Counted from the stretch's first letter, positions 38,934 to 47,063 are shown. The stretch is DNA of 64,000 nucleotides from CAWDVH01 sp963805705 (GCA_963805705.1 CAWDVH010000005.1:1364001-1428000), one strand, 5' to 3'. Notes: generated from the letters alone by a model not told the origin. Translations and numbers: made by a program.

Positions 38934-39853
38934 GCTCTTGCCTCCGTGGTGGTCCTGTCCTGGAAACCGTCCGGCTCGCTGGCCCGCAAGGCCCGGTAGA
39001 TGTGCACTGATCGCTCCCAGTCAGCCATCCGCTCGATCGCTGGCTCTCCGACACCGTGGAAGACGGCGTCCACCAGGCTCTCGGTGAGCGCGAGCAGCGC
39101 GGCGAAAGAGTCGAACGGGACACCGCCGATGGCGACTGGCAGCACGATGTCTGCCTCTTCCGCCGCCGGGGAGAGCGACTCGTCGGTGATCAGGATGACG
39201 CTGGTGCCACGGGTCTTCGCCATCGAGACGAGCTCTTTGGCGGCCAGTTCATGCCGACGCAGGTCAAAAACGATCGCGACCGAGTCGCGCCCGGCGTGCA
39301 GGTACTTCCCGACGTCTGCGCCGAGAGGCTCGTCGGCGTAGTCCACATTGGGAATCAGCTGATCCAGCTGCATCGCCAGCATGCGGGCGATCAACCGCGA
39401 GAAGTAACCTCCGGAGACGACGACGTGCTTCGGGCGTCCGGCCAGCAGTGAAACGGCTCGTTCGATTTCTCCCGGCGGCACAGTGTCGTGCAGTCGCGTA
39501 ACCAGCTGAGCGCGCAGCTCGACCGCGCGCAGGAAAACGCTGTCGCCGGACGGTGCCGCCCGGCGGCCCCGTGCCCGGCTCAGCGGGCTCCCGCTCATGG
39601 AGCGGGTGACCTCGGCGCGCAGGCGCTGCTGGAAATCGGGATAGCTGCCGAACCCGAGTCTGCCCAGCAAGCGCAGCACGGTTGGCTTGCTCGTCCCGGC
39701 CGCGGCGGCCAGCGCGGCCGAGCTCTCGAGCCCGGCCGCCGGGTAGCGTGCCAGCAGGGTGCGCGCCACTTTCCTCTCGGCCGGCGTGAGCTTGTCCATC
39801 TGCTGAAAGATCTCGTCCCGCAACGGCAGTTGCTCGGACCGAGGGTCGGTCAC
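38930..39853 (-). CDS. RpiR/MurR-family transcriptional regulator
   Basis: 307 aa. N-terminal helix-turn-helix (residues 10-80; LTPAERKVARTLLARYPAAG, AAAGTSKPTVLRLLGRLGF) and a SIS sugar-isomerase fold (about 125-260; VVVSGGYFSRLIARML, VAIVFDLRRHELAAKEL, SVILITDESLSP). SIS domains usually sense phosphosugars or amino sugars. It overlaps both neighbours by 4 nt, being the second gene of the operon, and probably regulates it through the repeats at 40819-40863. Confidence 0.92.
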   Translation of the reverse strand: MTDPRSEQLPLRDEIFQQMDKLTPAERKVARTLLARYPAAGLESSAALAAAAGTSKPTVLRLLGRLGFGSYPDFQQRLRAEVTRSMSGSPLSRARGRRAAPSGDSVFLRAVELRAQLVTRLHDTVPPGEIERAVSLLAGRPKHVVVSGGYFSRLIARMLAMQLDQLIPNVDYADEPLGADVGKYLHAGRDSVAIVFDLRRHELAAKELVSMAKTRGTSVILITDESLSPAAEEADIVLPVAIGGVPFDSFAALLALTESLVDAVFHGVGEPAIERMADWERSVHIYRALRASEPDGFQDRTTTEARA

Positions 39854-40764
39854 GTGGTCAGCACCGGCTCGGGACCCGTACCGCGCGCGGAGAACATGGC
39901 CGCCGAGTTGTGCGCCACCACGATGCGACCGTCGCCGCCGACGGCGACGAGTCCGCCGGTGGAGCCACGCTGGGCGAGTTCCTGCTCAAAGGTCCCGCGG
40001 ACCGCCTCGGCGAGGCCTGCTCCGGCGTAGCGGATCCGGGCGGCCACGTCATGCGCGACAACGCCGCGGATGAAGGCCTCGCCGTGCCCGGTACACGAGA
40101 TCGCCACGACATTCTCACGGGCATATATCCCGGCGCCGACGATGGGAGTGTCTCCGACTCGCCCGCCGGCCTGGCCCGTCATCCCGCCCGTGGACGTCGC
40201 GGCGGCGATGCGGCCGTCGGCGTCGCGCGCCGCCGCACCGACCGTTCCGTGCCGGGCTGCGACCGCACGGCCGTCCAGCACGCGGTCCAGATCCCGCTGG
40301 CGCAGCTCGGTGATGAAGTAGTCGCGCTCGACCACCTCGAGTCCATAGCGCTCAAGGAACTCGACATCAGGGTCGACGATGAGGACGTGCTCGGTGTGCT
40401 CCATCACGGCGCGGGCGAGCCGGACCGGGTTCCTGGCGTACTTGGATGCGGCCACCGCACCCGCAAGCCCGGACCCTGTCATCACGGATGCGTCGAGCTC
40501 AGCGTGCCCCGACGCGGTGAGCGCGGCGCCGCAGCCGGCGTTGAACAGCGGATCGTTCTCGAGCACCTCCACGCTCGCGCACACGGCGTCCAGGGCACCG
40601 CCGCCCGCTACGAGCACCTGCCATCCGGCGCGATAGGCAGCGAGCAGACCCTGCTCGTACGGCCGGCGCGCCGCACGAGCCAGCTGCCCGACCCGCCCCC
40701 CGGCCCCACCGTGCAGAGTCAGGCTCGGTCCCCCTCCAGGGGGCGCCGCTTCAAAAATCTCCAT
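39850..40764 (-). CDS. Isoaspartyl peptidase/L-asparaginase (Ntn hydrolase)
   Basis: 304 aa, ATG 40764, first gene of the operon. The self-cleavage site and nucleophile are intact: Thr174 in RHGTVGAAARD, followed by TSTGGMTGQAGGRVGDTPI and the C-terminal GSTGGLVAVGGDGRI. The N terminus has the LHGGAGG motif of plant-type asparaginases. Members hydrolyse beta-aspartyl dipeptides, asparagine or aspartylglucosamine. Pairing with an RpiR regulator that has a sugar-sensing SIS domain makes a glycosyl-amide or amino-sugar-linked substrate worth considering, but nothing in the sequence proves it. Confidence 0.9.
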   Translation of the reverse strand: MEIFEAAPPGGGPSLTLHGGAGGRVGQLARAARRPYEQGLLAAYRAGWQVLVAGGGALDAVCASVEVLENDPLFNAGCGAALTASGHAELDASVMTGSGLAGAVAASKYARNPVRLARAVMEHTEHVLIVDPDVEFLERYGLEVVERDYFITELRQRDLDRVLDGRAVAARHGTVGAAARDADGRIAAATSTGGMTGQAGGRVGDTPIVGAGIYARENVVAISCTGHGEAFIRGVVAHDVAARIRYAGAGLAEAVRGTFEQELAQRGSTGGLVAVGGDGRIVVAHNSAAMFSARGTGPEPVLTT

Positions 40765-40818
40765 AGCGATCGGCTCTCTGTCGTGCGGTCTGCAACCACC
40801 TGGCCGTTGCTGCCATTC

Positions 40819-40863
40819 GTAACCACATCGATTATTCTATTTAAATATGTACCACATGTTACA
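40819..40863. promoter_or_regulatory. AT-rich promoter with candidate RpiR operators
   Basis: GTAACCACAT (40819-40828) and GTACCACATG (40849-40858) are near-direct repeats 30 bp apart, three helical turns. The second lies inside a dyad TGTA-N8-TACA (40848-40863). The stretch between them is the most AT-rich in the neighbourhood and contains -10-like sequence on the minus strand. It is 55-100 nt before the first gene of the RpiR operon. Confidence 0.5.
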
Positions 40864-40951
40864 GACCTGTAGTGATCCATAGCGGCGCGCGTAGTCACCG
40901 GCGCTGGCCCGCCTCTGGGTCAGCACCAGCTCAGGCCATGAGCTGCGGGTA

Positions 40952-42187
40952 TTACCGCACAGGCAGGCCGGTGATGGCCCGGCCGATGATCATCCGCTGG
41001 ATCTCCGAGGTGCCCTCGAAGATGGTGAAGATCTTGGCATCGCGATGCCAGCGCTCGACTGGGTAGTCCCTGGTGTAGCCGTTCCCGCCCAGGATCTGGA
41101 TGGCCTGCTCGGTCACCCGCACCGCGGTCTCCCCCGCGACCAGCTTGGAGATCGATCCCTCGGCGTGCTCGAACTGCTGGCCATGGCGCGCCATCCAGGC
41201 CGCCCGCCAGGTCAGCAGCCGGGCCGCATCGACCGATGCCTGCATGTCCGCGAGCATGAACGCGACGCCCTGGTTCTGCCCGATCGGGCGGCCGAACTGC
41301 ACGCGCTGGCCCGCGTAGTCACAGGCATACTCCAGCGCCGCCCTGGCGATCCCGACCGCCATCGCCGCCACGCTCGGCCGGGAGGCCTCGAACGTCTTCA
41401 TCGCCGCCTGCTCGCCGCCGCTACGGCCCTGGGCCAGCCTGGCCAGCCGCGCGTCCAGCCGCTCCTTGCCGCCGACCAGGCAGCGGCCCGGCACCCGCAC
41501 GTCCTGCAGCACGACCTCCGCGGTGTGCGAGGCCCGGATCCCGTGCTTGCGGAACTTCTGGCCCTGGGACAGTCCGGGGGTGCCAGGCGGCACGATGAAG
41601 CTGGCCTGCCCGCGGCTGCCCAGCGCCGGGTCCACGGAGGCCACGACCACGTGCACGTTCGCGATGCCCCCGTTGGTCGCCCAGGTCTTGGTCCCGTTCA
41701 GCACCCACTCGTCGGTGGCCTCGCTGTACACGGCGCGGGTCTTGATGGCGCCCACATCGCTGCCCGCCTCCGGCTCGGACGAGCAGAAGGCGCCGAGCTT
41801 GACGTCATCGGCGCTGCCGAACATCTGCGGCAGCCATTCCCCGATCTGCTGGGGGGTGCCGTTGCTGCCGACGGCCACCGCGGCCAGGCAGCTGCCCGTC
41901 AGCGACAGCGCGATGCCCGCATCTCCCCAGAAGAGCTCCTCGAACGCCACCGCCGTGCCCAGGCCGGTGGGCTCCAGCCACTGCTGGCCAAAGAAATCGA
42001 GCGAGTACAGGCCGATCTTGGCCGCCTCCTGCAGGATCGGCCACGGGGTTTCCTCGCGCTCGTCCCACTCCGCGCCAGCCGGCCGGATGACGTCACGCGC
42101 GAACTCGTGCACCCAGCCGCGCATCTCCCGCAGGTCGGCGCCGAGGTCCAGGGAGAAGCCCGCTGGGTCCTGATCGTCTTGGCTCAT
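40952..42187 (-). CDS. Acyl-CoA dehydrogenase
   Basis: About 411 aa from ATG 42187 (MSQDDQDPAGFSL), with GGGAG upstream. The frame stays open to 42409, but that part overlaps the phosphotransferase gene and lacks family character. FAD and substrate motifs are GAFCSSEPEAGSDVGAIKT, GTKTWATNGG, RVQFGRPIGQNQGVAFMLAD and the C-terminal QILGGNGYTRDYPVERWHRD. The catalytic-base region is FEGTSEIQRMII. It oxidises acyl-CoA thioesters; chain preference is unknown. A perfect 16-bp palindrome lies 45 nt upstream and probably binds a TetR-type regulator. Confidence 0.92.
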   Translation of the reverse strand: MSQDDQDPAGFSLDLGADLREMRGWVHEFARDVIRPAGAEWDEREETPWPILQEAAKIGLYSLDFFGQQWLEPTGLGTAVAFEELFWGDAGIALSLTGSCLAAVAVGSNGTPQQIGEWLPQMFGSADDVKLGAFCSSEPEAGSDVGAIKTRAVYSEATDEWVLNGTKTWATNGGIANVHVVVASVDPALGSRGQASFIVPPGTPGLSQGQKFRKHGIRASHTAEVVLQDVRVPGRCLVGGKERLDARLARLAQGRSGGEQAAMKTFEASRPSVAAMAVGIARAALEYACDYAGQRVQFGRPIGQNQGVAFMLADMQASVDAARLLTWRAAWMARHGQQFEHAEGSISKLVAGETAVRVTEQAIQILGGNGYTRDYPVERWHRDAKIFTIFEGTSEIQRMIIGRAITGLPVR

Positions 42188-42232
42188 GATGCTCCCGGTT
42201 CCGCGGCGGCCGCGCGGCGGCGGACTCGACAT

Positions 42233-42248
42233 GTTACTCAAGAGTAAC
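42233..42248. promoter_or_regulatory. Perfect 16-bp palindromic operator upstream of the acyl-CoA dehydrogenase
   Basis: GTTACTCAAGAGTAAC is a perfect inverted repeat with no spacer. It lies 45-60 nt before the ATG at 42187 and 46 nt past the phosphotransferase stop. TAACAT at its downstream edge on the minus strand could be the -10, so a bound repressor would block transcription. Confidence 0.65.
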
Positions 42249-42293
42249 GCAAGTCCGCGCAGCCTGACATGGCATTGCGCACTCCGCGGCGGA

Positions 42294-42986
42294 TCAGGAA
42301 CGCTCGGCCTGCTCGGCCAGGCGGAGCAGACGGCGCGCCTCGGCCGGCCGGACATTGCGATCGGCCATGCGCGCCCTGGCCACGCTGGCCAGGTGCGGTC
42401 CCGGATCATCGCCTACCGCCACGCGGAACTGGCGCAGCAGCACGGCGCGCAGTGTCCTGATGGCCGGGCGCAGCCACCAGGGCGAATCGTCCACATCCGA
42501 ACTCGCCATGATCAGGTAGGCCATGGCCACGTCAGCGCCGGCCGCCCCGGCGCTGGCATTGGTCCAGTCGATCACTACCGGGCCGCGGTCGCTGAGCATG
42601 ACGTTGGCGGGATGCAGGTCCAGGTGCAGCAGCCGGTTCCCCGCGCCGAATCGGCGGTTCAGGCCGGGCGGAGCCTCGATCTGATGCAGCCGGTCGTGCA
42701 GCTGCGCGAGGGTCCGGGCGTGCCGCCGCACCCGCCAGGGCCTGCGGCCGAGGTCAGCGAGCATGTCCGGGCCAGTCAGCCGCTCCATGACCAGCTCGGA
42801 TCCCGCGGCGCTGTATACCCTCGGCACGGGGAAGCCGGCGTCCTCCAGGTAGCTCATGACCGCTGCCTCGGCCTGCACGCTGTGGTCCGTGCGGTAGCGG
42901 CGAAGGACGCGATCGCGCCCGAGCGCATACACGTCGGCCATGCGGCCGACGCCGATCAGCGGACCTGGCGAGTCATCAGAAGTCAT
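42294..42986 (-). CDS. Aminoglycoside phosphotransferase-like kinase (APH family)
   Basis: 230 aa, short for the family. The kinase core has the Brenner motif LLHLDLHPANVMLSDRGPVV and the metal-binding Asp in VVIDWTNAS. The N-terminal ATP lobe is reduced (GVGRMADVYALGRDRVLRR). Such proteins phosphorylate small molecules; drug resistance cannot be assumed. It is divergent from the enoyl-CoA hydratase gene and precedes the acyl-CoA dehydrogenase on the same strand, so a metabolic substrate is possible. Confidence 0.82.
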   Translation of the reverse strand: MTSDDSPGPLIGVGRMADVYALGRDRVLRRYRTDHSVQAEAAVMSYLEDAGFPVPRVYSAAGSELVMERLTGPDMLADLGRRPWRVRRHARTLAQLHDRLHQIEAPPGLNRRFGAGNRLLHLDLHPANVMLSDRGPVVIDWTNASAGAAGADVAMAYLIMASSDVDDSPWWLRPAIRTLRAVLLRQFRVAVGDDPGPHLASVARARMADRNVRPAEARRLLRLAEQAERS

Positions 42987-43019
42987 CCCGAGCGAACCTT
43001 TCCCAGTGCCCGCCGCACA

Positions 43020-43065
43020 CCTTAATAGCAGCGGGCGGCCCGCCGCATCCTCAATAGCAGTGGGC
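43020..43065. promoter_or_regulatory. Direct repeat in the divergent phosphotransferase/enoyl-CoA hydratase promoter region
   Basis: CCTTAATAGCAGCGGGC (43020-43036) and CCTCAATAGCAGTGGGC (43049-43065) match at 15 of 17 positions, 29 bp start to start. They lie in the 97-nt gap between divergent genes and could be regulator sites or a simple duplication. Confidence 0.5.
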
Positions 43066-43083
43066 CCCTGCCATGATTCGGCT

Positions 43084-43872
43084 ATGGACTACAGCGACTA
43101 CCAGCACCTGCTCTTCGAGCGCCGTGACCATGGCGTACTGCTCATCACGCTGAACCGGCCCGAGGTGCTGAACGCCGCCCACGAGGCCATGCACACCGAG
43201 ATGGCGGGGGTCTGGAGTGATGTGTCCCGTGACGCGGACACCAGGGTGGCCGTCGTGACCGGCGCGGGAAAGGCGTTCTCGGCCGGCGGTGACCTGGCCA
43301 TGGTCGAGCGCATCGCGGGCGACTACGAGGGCACGGCCCGGATGCTCGGGGAGATGAGCGACCTGGTCTACAACATGATCAACTGCGAGAAGCCCGTCAT
43401 CTCGGCGATCAACGGGGTCGCGGTCGGGGCCGGGCTGGTGGTGGCCCTGCTGGCCGACATCAGCATCTGCGCCGAGCAGGCCCGTCTCGGCGATGGCCAC
43501 GTCAAGCTGGGCGCAGCGGCCGGAGACCACGCGGCCATCATCTGGCCGCTGCTGTGCGGGATGGCCAAGGCCCGCTACTACCTGCTGACCGGCGAGATGG
43601 TCAGCGGGACCGAGGCCGAGCGCATCGGCCTGGTCAGCAAGGCGCTGCCCGGGCCGCAGGTCCTGCCCGAGGCGCTGCGGATCGCGCAGGTCCTGGCCAC
43701 GGGCTCGCAGCTGGCCGTGCGGCTGACCAAGAAGGCGCTGGGCAGCTGGCTCAGGACCGCGGGGCCGATCTTCGATCAGTCGGCGGCCTACGAGATGCTG
43801 ACCTTCATGGGACCCGACGTCAGGGAGGGCGCCGCTGCCCTCAGGCAGAAACGGCCGCCCAGATTCGCCTGA
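43084..43872 (+). CDS. Enoyl-CoA hydratase/isomerase family protein
   Basis: 262 aa from ATG 43084 (MDYSDYQHLLFERRD); the frame opens earlier at 42940 but overlaps the divergent gene. The crotonase fold has the oxyanion segments GAGKAFSAGGDLAMV and AINGVAVGAGLVVALLADI. One position usually holding catalytic Glu reads as DGHVKLGAAAGDHAAIIWP, so the Gly/Asp pattern differs from classical ECH1 and the reaction (hydration, isomerisation or other) is uncertain. It stands near an acyl-CoA dehydrogenase, consistent with acyl-CoA metabolism. Confidence 0.88.
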   Translation: MDYSDYQHLLFERRDHGVLLITLNRPEVLNAAHEAMHTEMAGVWSDVSRDADTRVAVVTGAGKAFSAGGDLAMVERIAGDYEGTARMLGEMSDLVYNMINCEKPVISAINGVAVGAGLVVALLADISICAEQARLGDGHVKLGAAAGDHAAIIWPLLCGMAKARYYLLTGEMVSGTEAERIGLVSKALPGPQVLPEALRIAQVLATGSQLAVRLTKKALGSWLRTAGPIFDQSAAYEMLTFMGPDVREGAAALRQKRPPRFA

Positions 43873-43912
43873 CCGCGGTTGACCGGGCCGCGGTGCGCCT
43901 GATCACCGGGCA

Positions 43913-45385
43913 TTACTCCTGCTCGTGCCGGTCAAGGAACGCGAAGACGTCGGTTTCATCCACGCCGGGGAAGCTGCCGGTCGGCAGGGCCGACAGGATG
44001 TGCGAGTGCGCGCGGGCCGACGGCCAGGCCATGCCCTCCCAGCGCGCTGCCAGCGCCGCGGGCGGACGCTGGCAGCACTCCGGATCGGGACACGACGACG
44101 TCACCCGCTTCACCGTGTCCCGGCCCCGGAACCAGCGGGAATGCTCGTACGGCACGCCCAGGGTGATCGCGAAGTCGCGGTCGCTGCCCGGATCGACCGA
44201 GGCCACGCACCAGTAGGTACCGGACGGGGTATCTGAGTACTGGTAAAACGGGCTGAACCGGTCCGGGGCCGCGAACACCTGGCGCCCCGACCAGTGCCGG
44301 CACATCCGCTGCCCCTCGATGGCCCCGGTGGCGTCGGCGGGGAAGATCACCCCGTCGTTCTCGTATGCCTTATAGATGATGCCGCTCTCGTCGTTCTTGA
44401 CGAAATGGCAGGGCAGGCCCAGATGATGCGTGGCGAGGTTGGTGAACCGGTGCGCGGCCATCTCGTAGGACACCGAGAAGACATCGCGCAGGTCCTCCAC
44501 CGACAGGTTCCTCGCCTCCTTGGCGCGGCTCAGGAACTCGGCCGCGGCCGCCTCGGGCACCAGCACCGCGGCGGCGAAGTAGTTCGCCTGCACTCGCTGG
44601 CGCAGGAAGTCGGCGAAATCGAGCGGGGTGGCATGCCCGAGAACGAAGTGGCCGAGTGTCTGCAGCAGCACCGCCCGCGGCGTGTGCATGCCCAGGGACT
44701 CCTGCTTGAGATAGATCCGCCGGTTATGCAGGTCCGTCACTGACCGGGCCGACCGAGGAAGATCTTGCACGTACCGAACGGAAAATCCGTGGTGACTCAC
44801 GACCGACAGCAGCATTCCCTGCGACAGCGCCCCTCCTGAGTACCCGGCCGGGGCCAGTGCCGCCGCCGCTGCCTCCTCGATGGCGGCAAAATAATTGCCT
44901 CGCTCGCGCATCATCGCCCGCAGGTCAGCGTTGGCCGCCCTGGCCTCCTCCGGCGTGGCGGTCGGTTTCGCGCGCTGCTTACGCAGCTCCGAGTAGAGCG
45001 CGACAACGTGCTCGATGATGTCGCTGGGCACTCGCGCTCCCGCCCGCACGTACGGCAGGCCGAGCTCCGCGTAGCCGGGATCCTGCTGGGCTTCCTCCAG
45101 CGCGATCTCCAGCTGGGCGCGGCGGCTCGGCGCCTGCCGGCGCATCAGCTCCTCAGGCGGGACCGACAGCGCGCCGGCCAGCGCCTCGATCAGGGACAGT
45201 TTCGGCTCACGGCGGCCGTTCTCGATCAGGGACAGGACCGACGGTGCGCGGCCGACGCGGCCGCCAAGCTCGGCCAGCGTCATCCCCCGCGCGCGCCGGA
45301 CGTGCCGGAGCCGTTGTCCGAACAGGCTCAGGTCCAGTCGGCTTTCAGCCAAGGACTGGGAATCTTCACGTGCGAAAACTGACAT
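43913..45385 (-). CDS. ramB: Acetate/glyoxylate regulator RamB (XRE plus ImmA/IrrE-like)
   Basis: 490 aa. N-terminal XRE helix-turn-helix (FGQRLRHVRRARGMTLAEL, PSVLSLIENGRREPKLSLI), a middle metallopeptidase-like region (LLQTLGHFVLGHATPLDFAD, with HFVLGH in place of a full HExxH), and a C-terminal cysteine-bearing domain (SSCPDPECCQ). This is the architecture of RamB, which represses glyoxylate-cycle genes in corynebacteria and mycobacteria. It is divergent from the isocitrate lyase gene, the expected target. There is no ribosome site before ATG 45385, but TAGAGT sits at -12 to -7, indicating a leaderless message. Confidence 0.9.
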   Translation of the reverse strand: MSVFAREDSQSLAESRLDLSLFGQRLRHVRRARGMTLAELGGRVGRAPSVLSLIENGRREPKLSLIEALAGALSVPPEELMRRQAPSRRAQLEIALEEAQQDPGYAELGLPYVRAGARVPSDIIEHVVALYSELRKQRAKPTATPEEARAANADLRAMMRERGNYFAAIEEAAAAALAPAGYSGGALSQGMLLSVVSHHGFSVRYVQDLPRSARSVTDLHNRRIYLKQESLGMHTPRAVLLQTLGHFVLGHATPLDFADFLRQRVQANYFAAAVLVPEAAAAEFLSRAKEARNLSVEDLRDVFSVSYEMAAHRFTNLATHHLGLPCHFVKNDESGIIYKAYENDGVIFPADATGAIEGQRMCRHWSGRQVFAAPDRFSPFYQYSDTPSGTYWCVASVDPGSDRDFAITLGVPYEHSRWFRGRDTVKRVTSSCPDPECCQRPPAALAARWEGMAWPSARAHSHILSALPTGSFPGVDETDVFAFLDRHEQE

Positions 45386-45391
45386 ATCTTT

Positions 45392-45397
45392 ACTCTA
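45392..45397 (-). promoter_or_regulatory. -10 element of ramB, leaderless spacing
   Basis: TAGAGT on the minus strand ends 6 nt before the ramB ATG (45385), matching TANNNT for a transcript that begins at the start codon. No Shine-Dalgarno sequence is present. A TTGCCG lies upstream at a longer than ideal 20-nt spacing. Confidence 0.5.
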
Positions 45398-45413
45398 GAC
45401 GAACTACTTGAGA

Positions 45414-45428
45414 TTTTCGGCAACTTTT
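45414..45428. promoter_or_regulatory. Candidate RamB binding site between ramB and aceA
   Basis: The minus strand reads AAAAGTTGCCGAAAA, close to the corynebacterial RamB motif AAAGTTTGCAAA as I recall it. It overlaps the ramB -35 zone and lies about 90 nt before aceA, so one bound RamB could control both genes. A related GTTTTCGCA occurs at the beginning of ramB itself. Confidence 0.45.
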
Positions 45429-45518
45429 ACCCTAGTGCATGTTGCGCGTGGCGGGCAGGCTCATCTCCAGGAACCGGGGCGGCCTGGAGCAGGGTTTCCT
45501 AGACATGAGGAGGTCTCC

Positions 45519-46832
45519 GTGAGCGAACGTGGCACCGTGGGCACGGATTTTGACAGCCAGGTGACGGAGCTGCGCCGCCGGTGGGCGACGGATCCGCGTT
45601 GGGCAGGCATCGAGCGGACGTACGGCGCAGCCGAGGTCATCCGGCTGCGCGGCTCGGTGCTGGAGGAGCACACGCTCGCCCGGCTGGGCGCACAGCGGCT
45701 GTGGTCGCTGCTGCACGAGGACGGCTACGTGCACACCCTGGGCGCGCTGACCGGCAACCAGGCCGTACAGCAGGTGAAGGCGGGCCTGCGGGCCATCTAC
45801 CTGTCCGGCTGGCAGGTAGCGGCTGACGCTAACCTGGCCGGCCAGACCTACCCGGACCAGAGCCTTTACCCGGTCAACTCGGTGCCCCAGGTAGTCCGCC
45901 GGATCAACAATGCCCTGCTGCGGGCCGACCAGATCGCCTGGGCCGAGTCGGCGGGCACGGACTCGCAGTACTGGATGGCGCCGATCGTGGCTGACGCCGA
46001 GGCCGGCTTCGGCGGCGTGCTGAACGCCTTCGAGCTGATGAAGTCCATGATCGCTGCGGGCGCCGCCGGGGTGCACTGGGAAGACCAGCTCGCCTCCGAG
46101 AAGAAGTGCGGCCACCTGGGCGGCAAGGTGCTGGTCCCGACGGGGCAGCACATCAAGACGCTCAACGCCGCGCGCCTGGCGGCTGACGTCTGTGATGTGC
46201 CCTCCCTCATCGTGGCCCGCACCGATGCCCAGGCGGCGACGCTGCTGACCAGCGACGTCGACGAGCGGGACCAGCGCTTCGTGACCGGCGAGCGGACGGC
46301 CGAGGGCTTCTACCGGGTGAGCGGCGGGATCGAGTCCTGCATCGCGCGCGGCCTGGCCTATGCGCCCCATTCCGAGCTGCTGTGGATGGAGACTTCCACG
46401 CCGGACCTGGACATCGCGCGGCAGTTCGCCGAGGCGATCAAGGCGGAGTACCCGGATCAGATGCTCGCCTACAACTGCTCGCCGTCCTTCAACTGGCGGG
46501 CGCACCTGGACGAGGGCACGATCGACAAGTTCCAGCGGGAGCTCGGCGAGATGGGCTACAAGTTCCAGTTCATCACCCTGGCCGGTTTCCACGCGCTGAA
46601 CGAGTCCATGTTCGAGCTGGCTCACGGCTACGCCGAAGAAGGCATGCCCGCCTATGTCCGCCTGCAGGATGCCGAGTTCGCCGCCGAGGCCCATGGCTAC
46701 ACCGCCACCAGGCACCAGCGTGAGGTCGGCACTGGCTACTTCGACCTGGTGACCCAGGCGATCTCCCCCGACTCCTCGACCACCGCCCTGGCCGGCTCGA
46801 CCGAAAGCGAGCAGTTCACCGCCCAGCACTAG
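45519..46832 (+). CDS. aceA: Isocitrate lyase
   Basis: 437 aa from GTG 45519 with GAGGAGG upstream; the open frame begins at 45408, but that part is leader. First enzyme of the glyoxylate shunt: isocitrate to succinate plus glyoxylate. The active-site Cys motif is intact (ASEKKCGHLGGKVLVPT), with VADAEAGFGGVLNAFELMK and YNCSPSFNWRAHLD in their usual order. Length fits the short bacterial class. It is divergent from ramB, so it is probably induced on acetate or fatty acids. Two strong hairpins follow its stop. Confidence 0.96.
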   Translation: MSERGTVGTDFDSQVTELRRRWATDPRWAGIERTYGAAEVIRLRGSVLEEHTLARLGAQRLWSLLHEDGYVHTLGALTGNQAVQQVKAGLRAIYLSGWQVAADANLAGQTYPDQSLYPVNSVPQVVRRINNALLRADQIAWAESAGTDSQYWMAPIVADAEAGFGGVLNAFELMKSMIAAGAAGVHWEDQLASEKKCGHLGGKVLVPTGQHIKTLNAARLAADVCDVPSLIVARTDAQAATLLTSDVDERDQRFVTGERTAEGFYRVSGGIESCIARGLAYAPHSELLWMETSTPDLDIARQFAEAIKAEYPDQMLAYNCSPSFNWRAHLDEGTIDKFQRELGEMGYKFQFITLAGFHALNESMFELAHGYAEEGMPAYVRLQDAEFAAEAHGYTATRHQREVGTGYFDLVTQAISPDSSTTALAGSTESEQFTAQH

Positions 46833-46880
46833 CCCCAGACGCTAACCCTGCTGGCCGCCCCCCGCCCCCGCTCACGGCCA

Positions 46881-46927
46881 GCTCGCGCACAGACCCCCCG
46901 GCCCGGGCCGGGGGTCTGTGCGCGAGC
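46881..46927. terminator. Very strong GC hairpin after aceA
   Basis: A 47-nt near-perfect palindrome: arms of about 22-23 nt beginning GCTCGCGCACAGACCCCC and meeting at GGCCCGGGCC, with one extra C in the left arm. It starts 48 nt after the aceA stop. No T tract. It can fold on either strand and probably ends transcription from both the aceA side and the convergent oxidoreductase side. Confidence 0.85.
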
Positions 46928-47040
46928 CCCGCCCTCCGCCGGCGATCGCCCGCCCTCCGCCCGCCACCGTGCCCGCCAGCCGCCCCCGCGGCCCGATGAC
47001 CGCACTCGGCCCCGTGAACCACCCCCCGGCCCGGCACCAA

Positions 47041-47063
47041 CCCCCCCGGTCCGGGCCGGGGGG
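47041..47063. terminator. Second GC hairpin between aceA and the convergent oxidoreductase gene
   Basis: CCCCCCGGTCC pairs with GGGCCGGGGGG with one G-U pair. It shares the C6-GG(C/T)CCGG core with the hairpin at 46881-46927, and a half copy of the same core lies at 47021-47034. The rest of the 46833-47170 gap is C-rich and shows no gene. Confidence 0.7.

Noticed and set aside
42294..42986. Aminoglycoside resistance gene
   Set aside because: APH fold motifs are present, but the short N-lobe and acyl-CoA gene context give no reason to call drug resistance.
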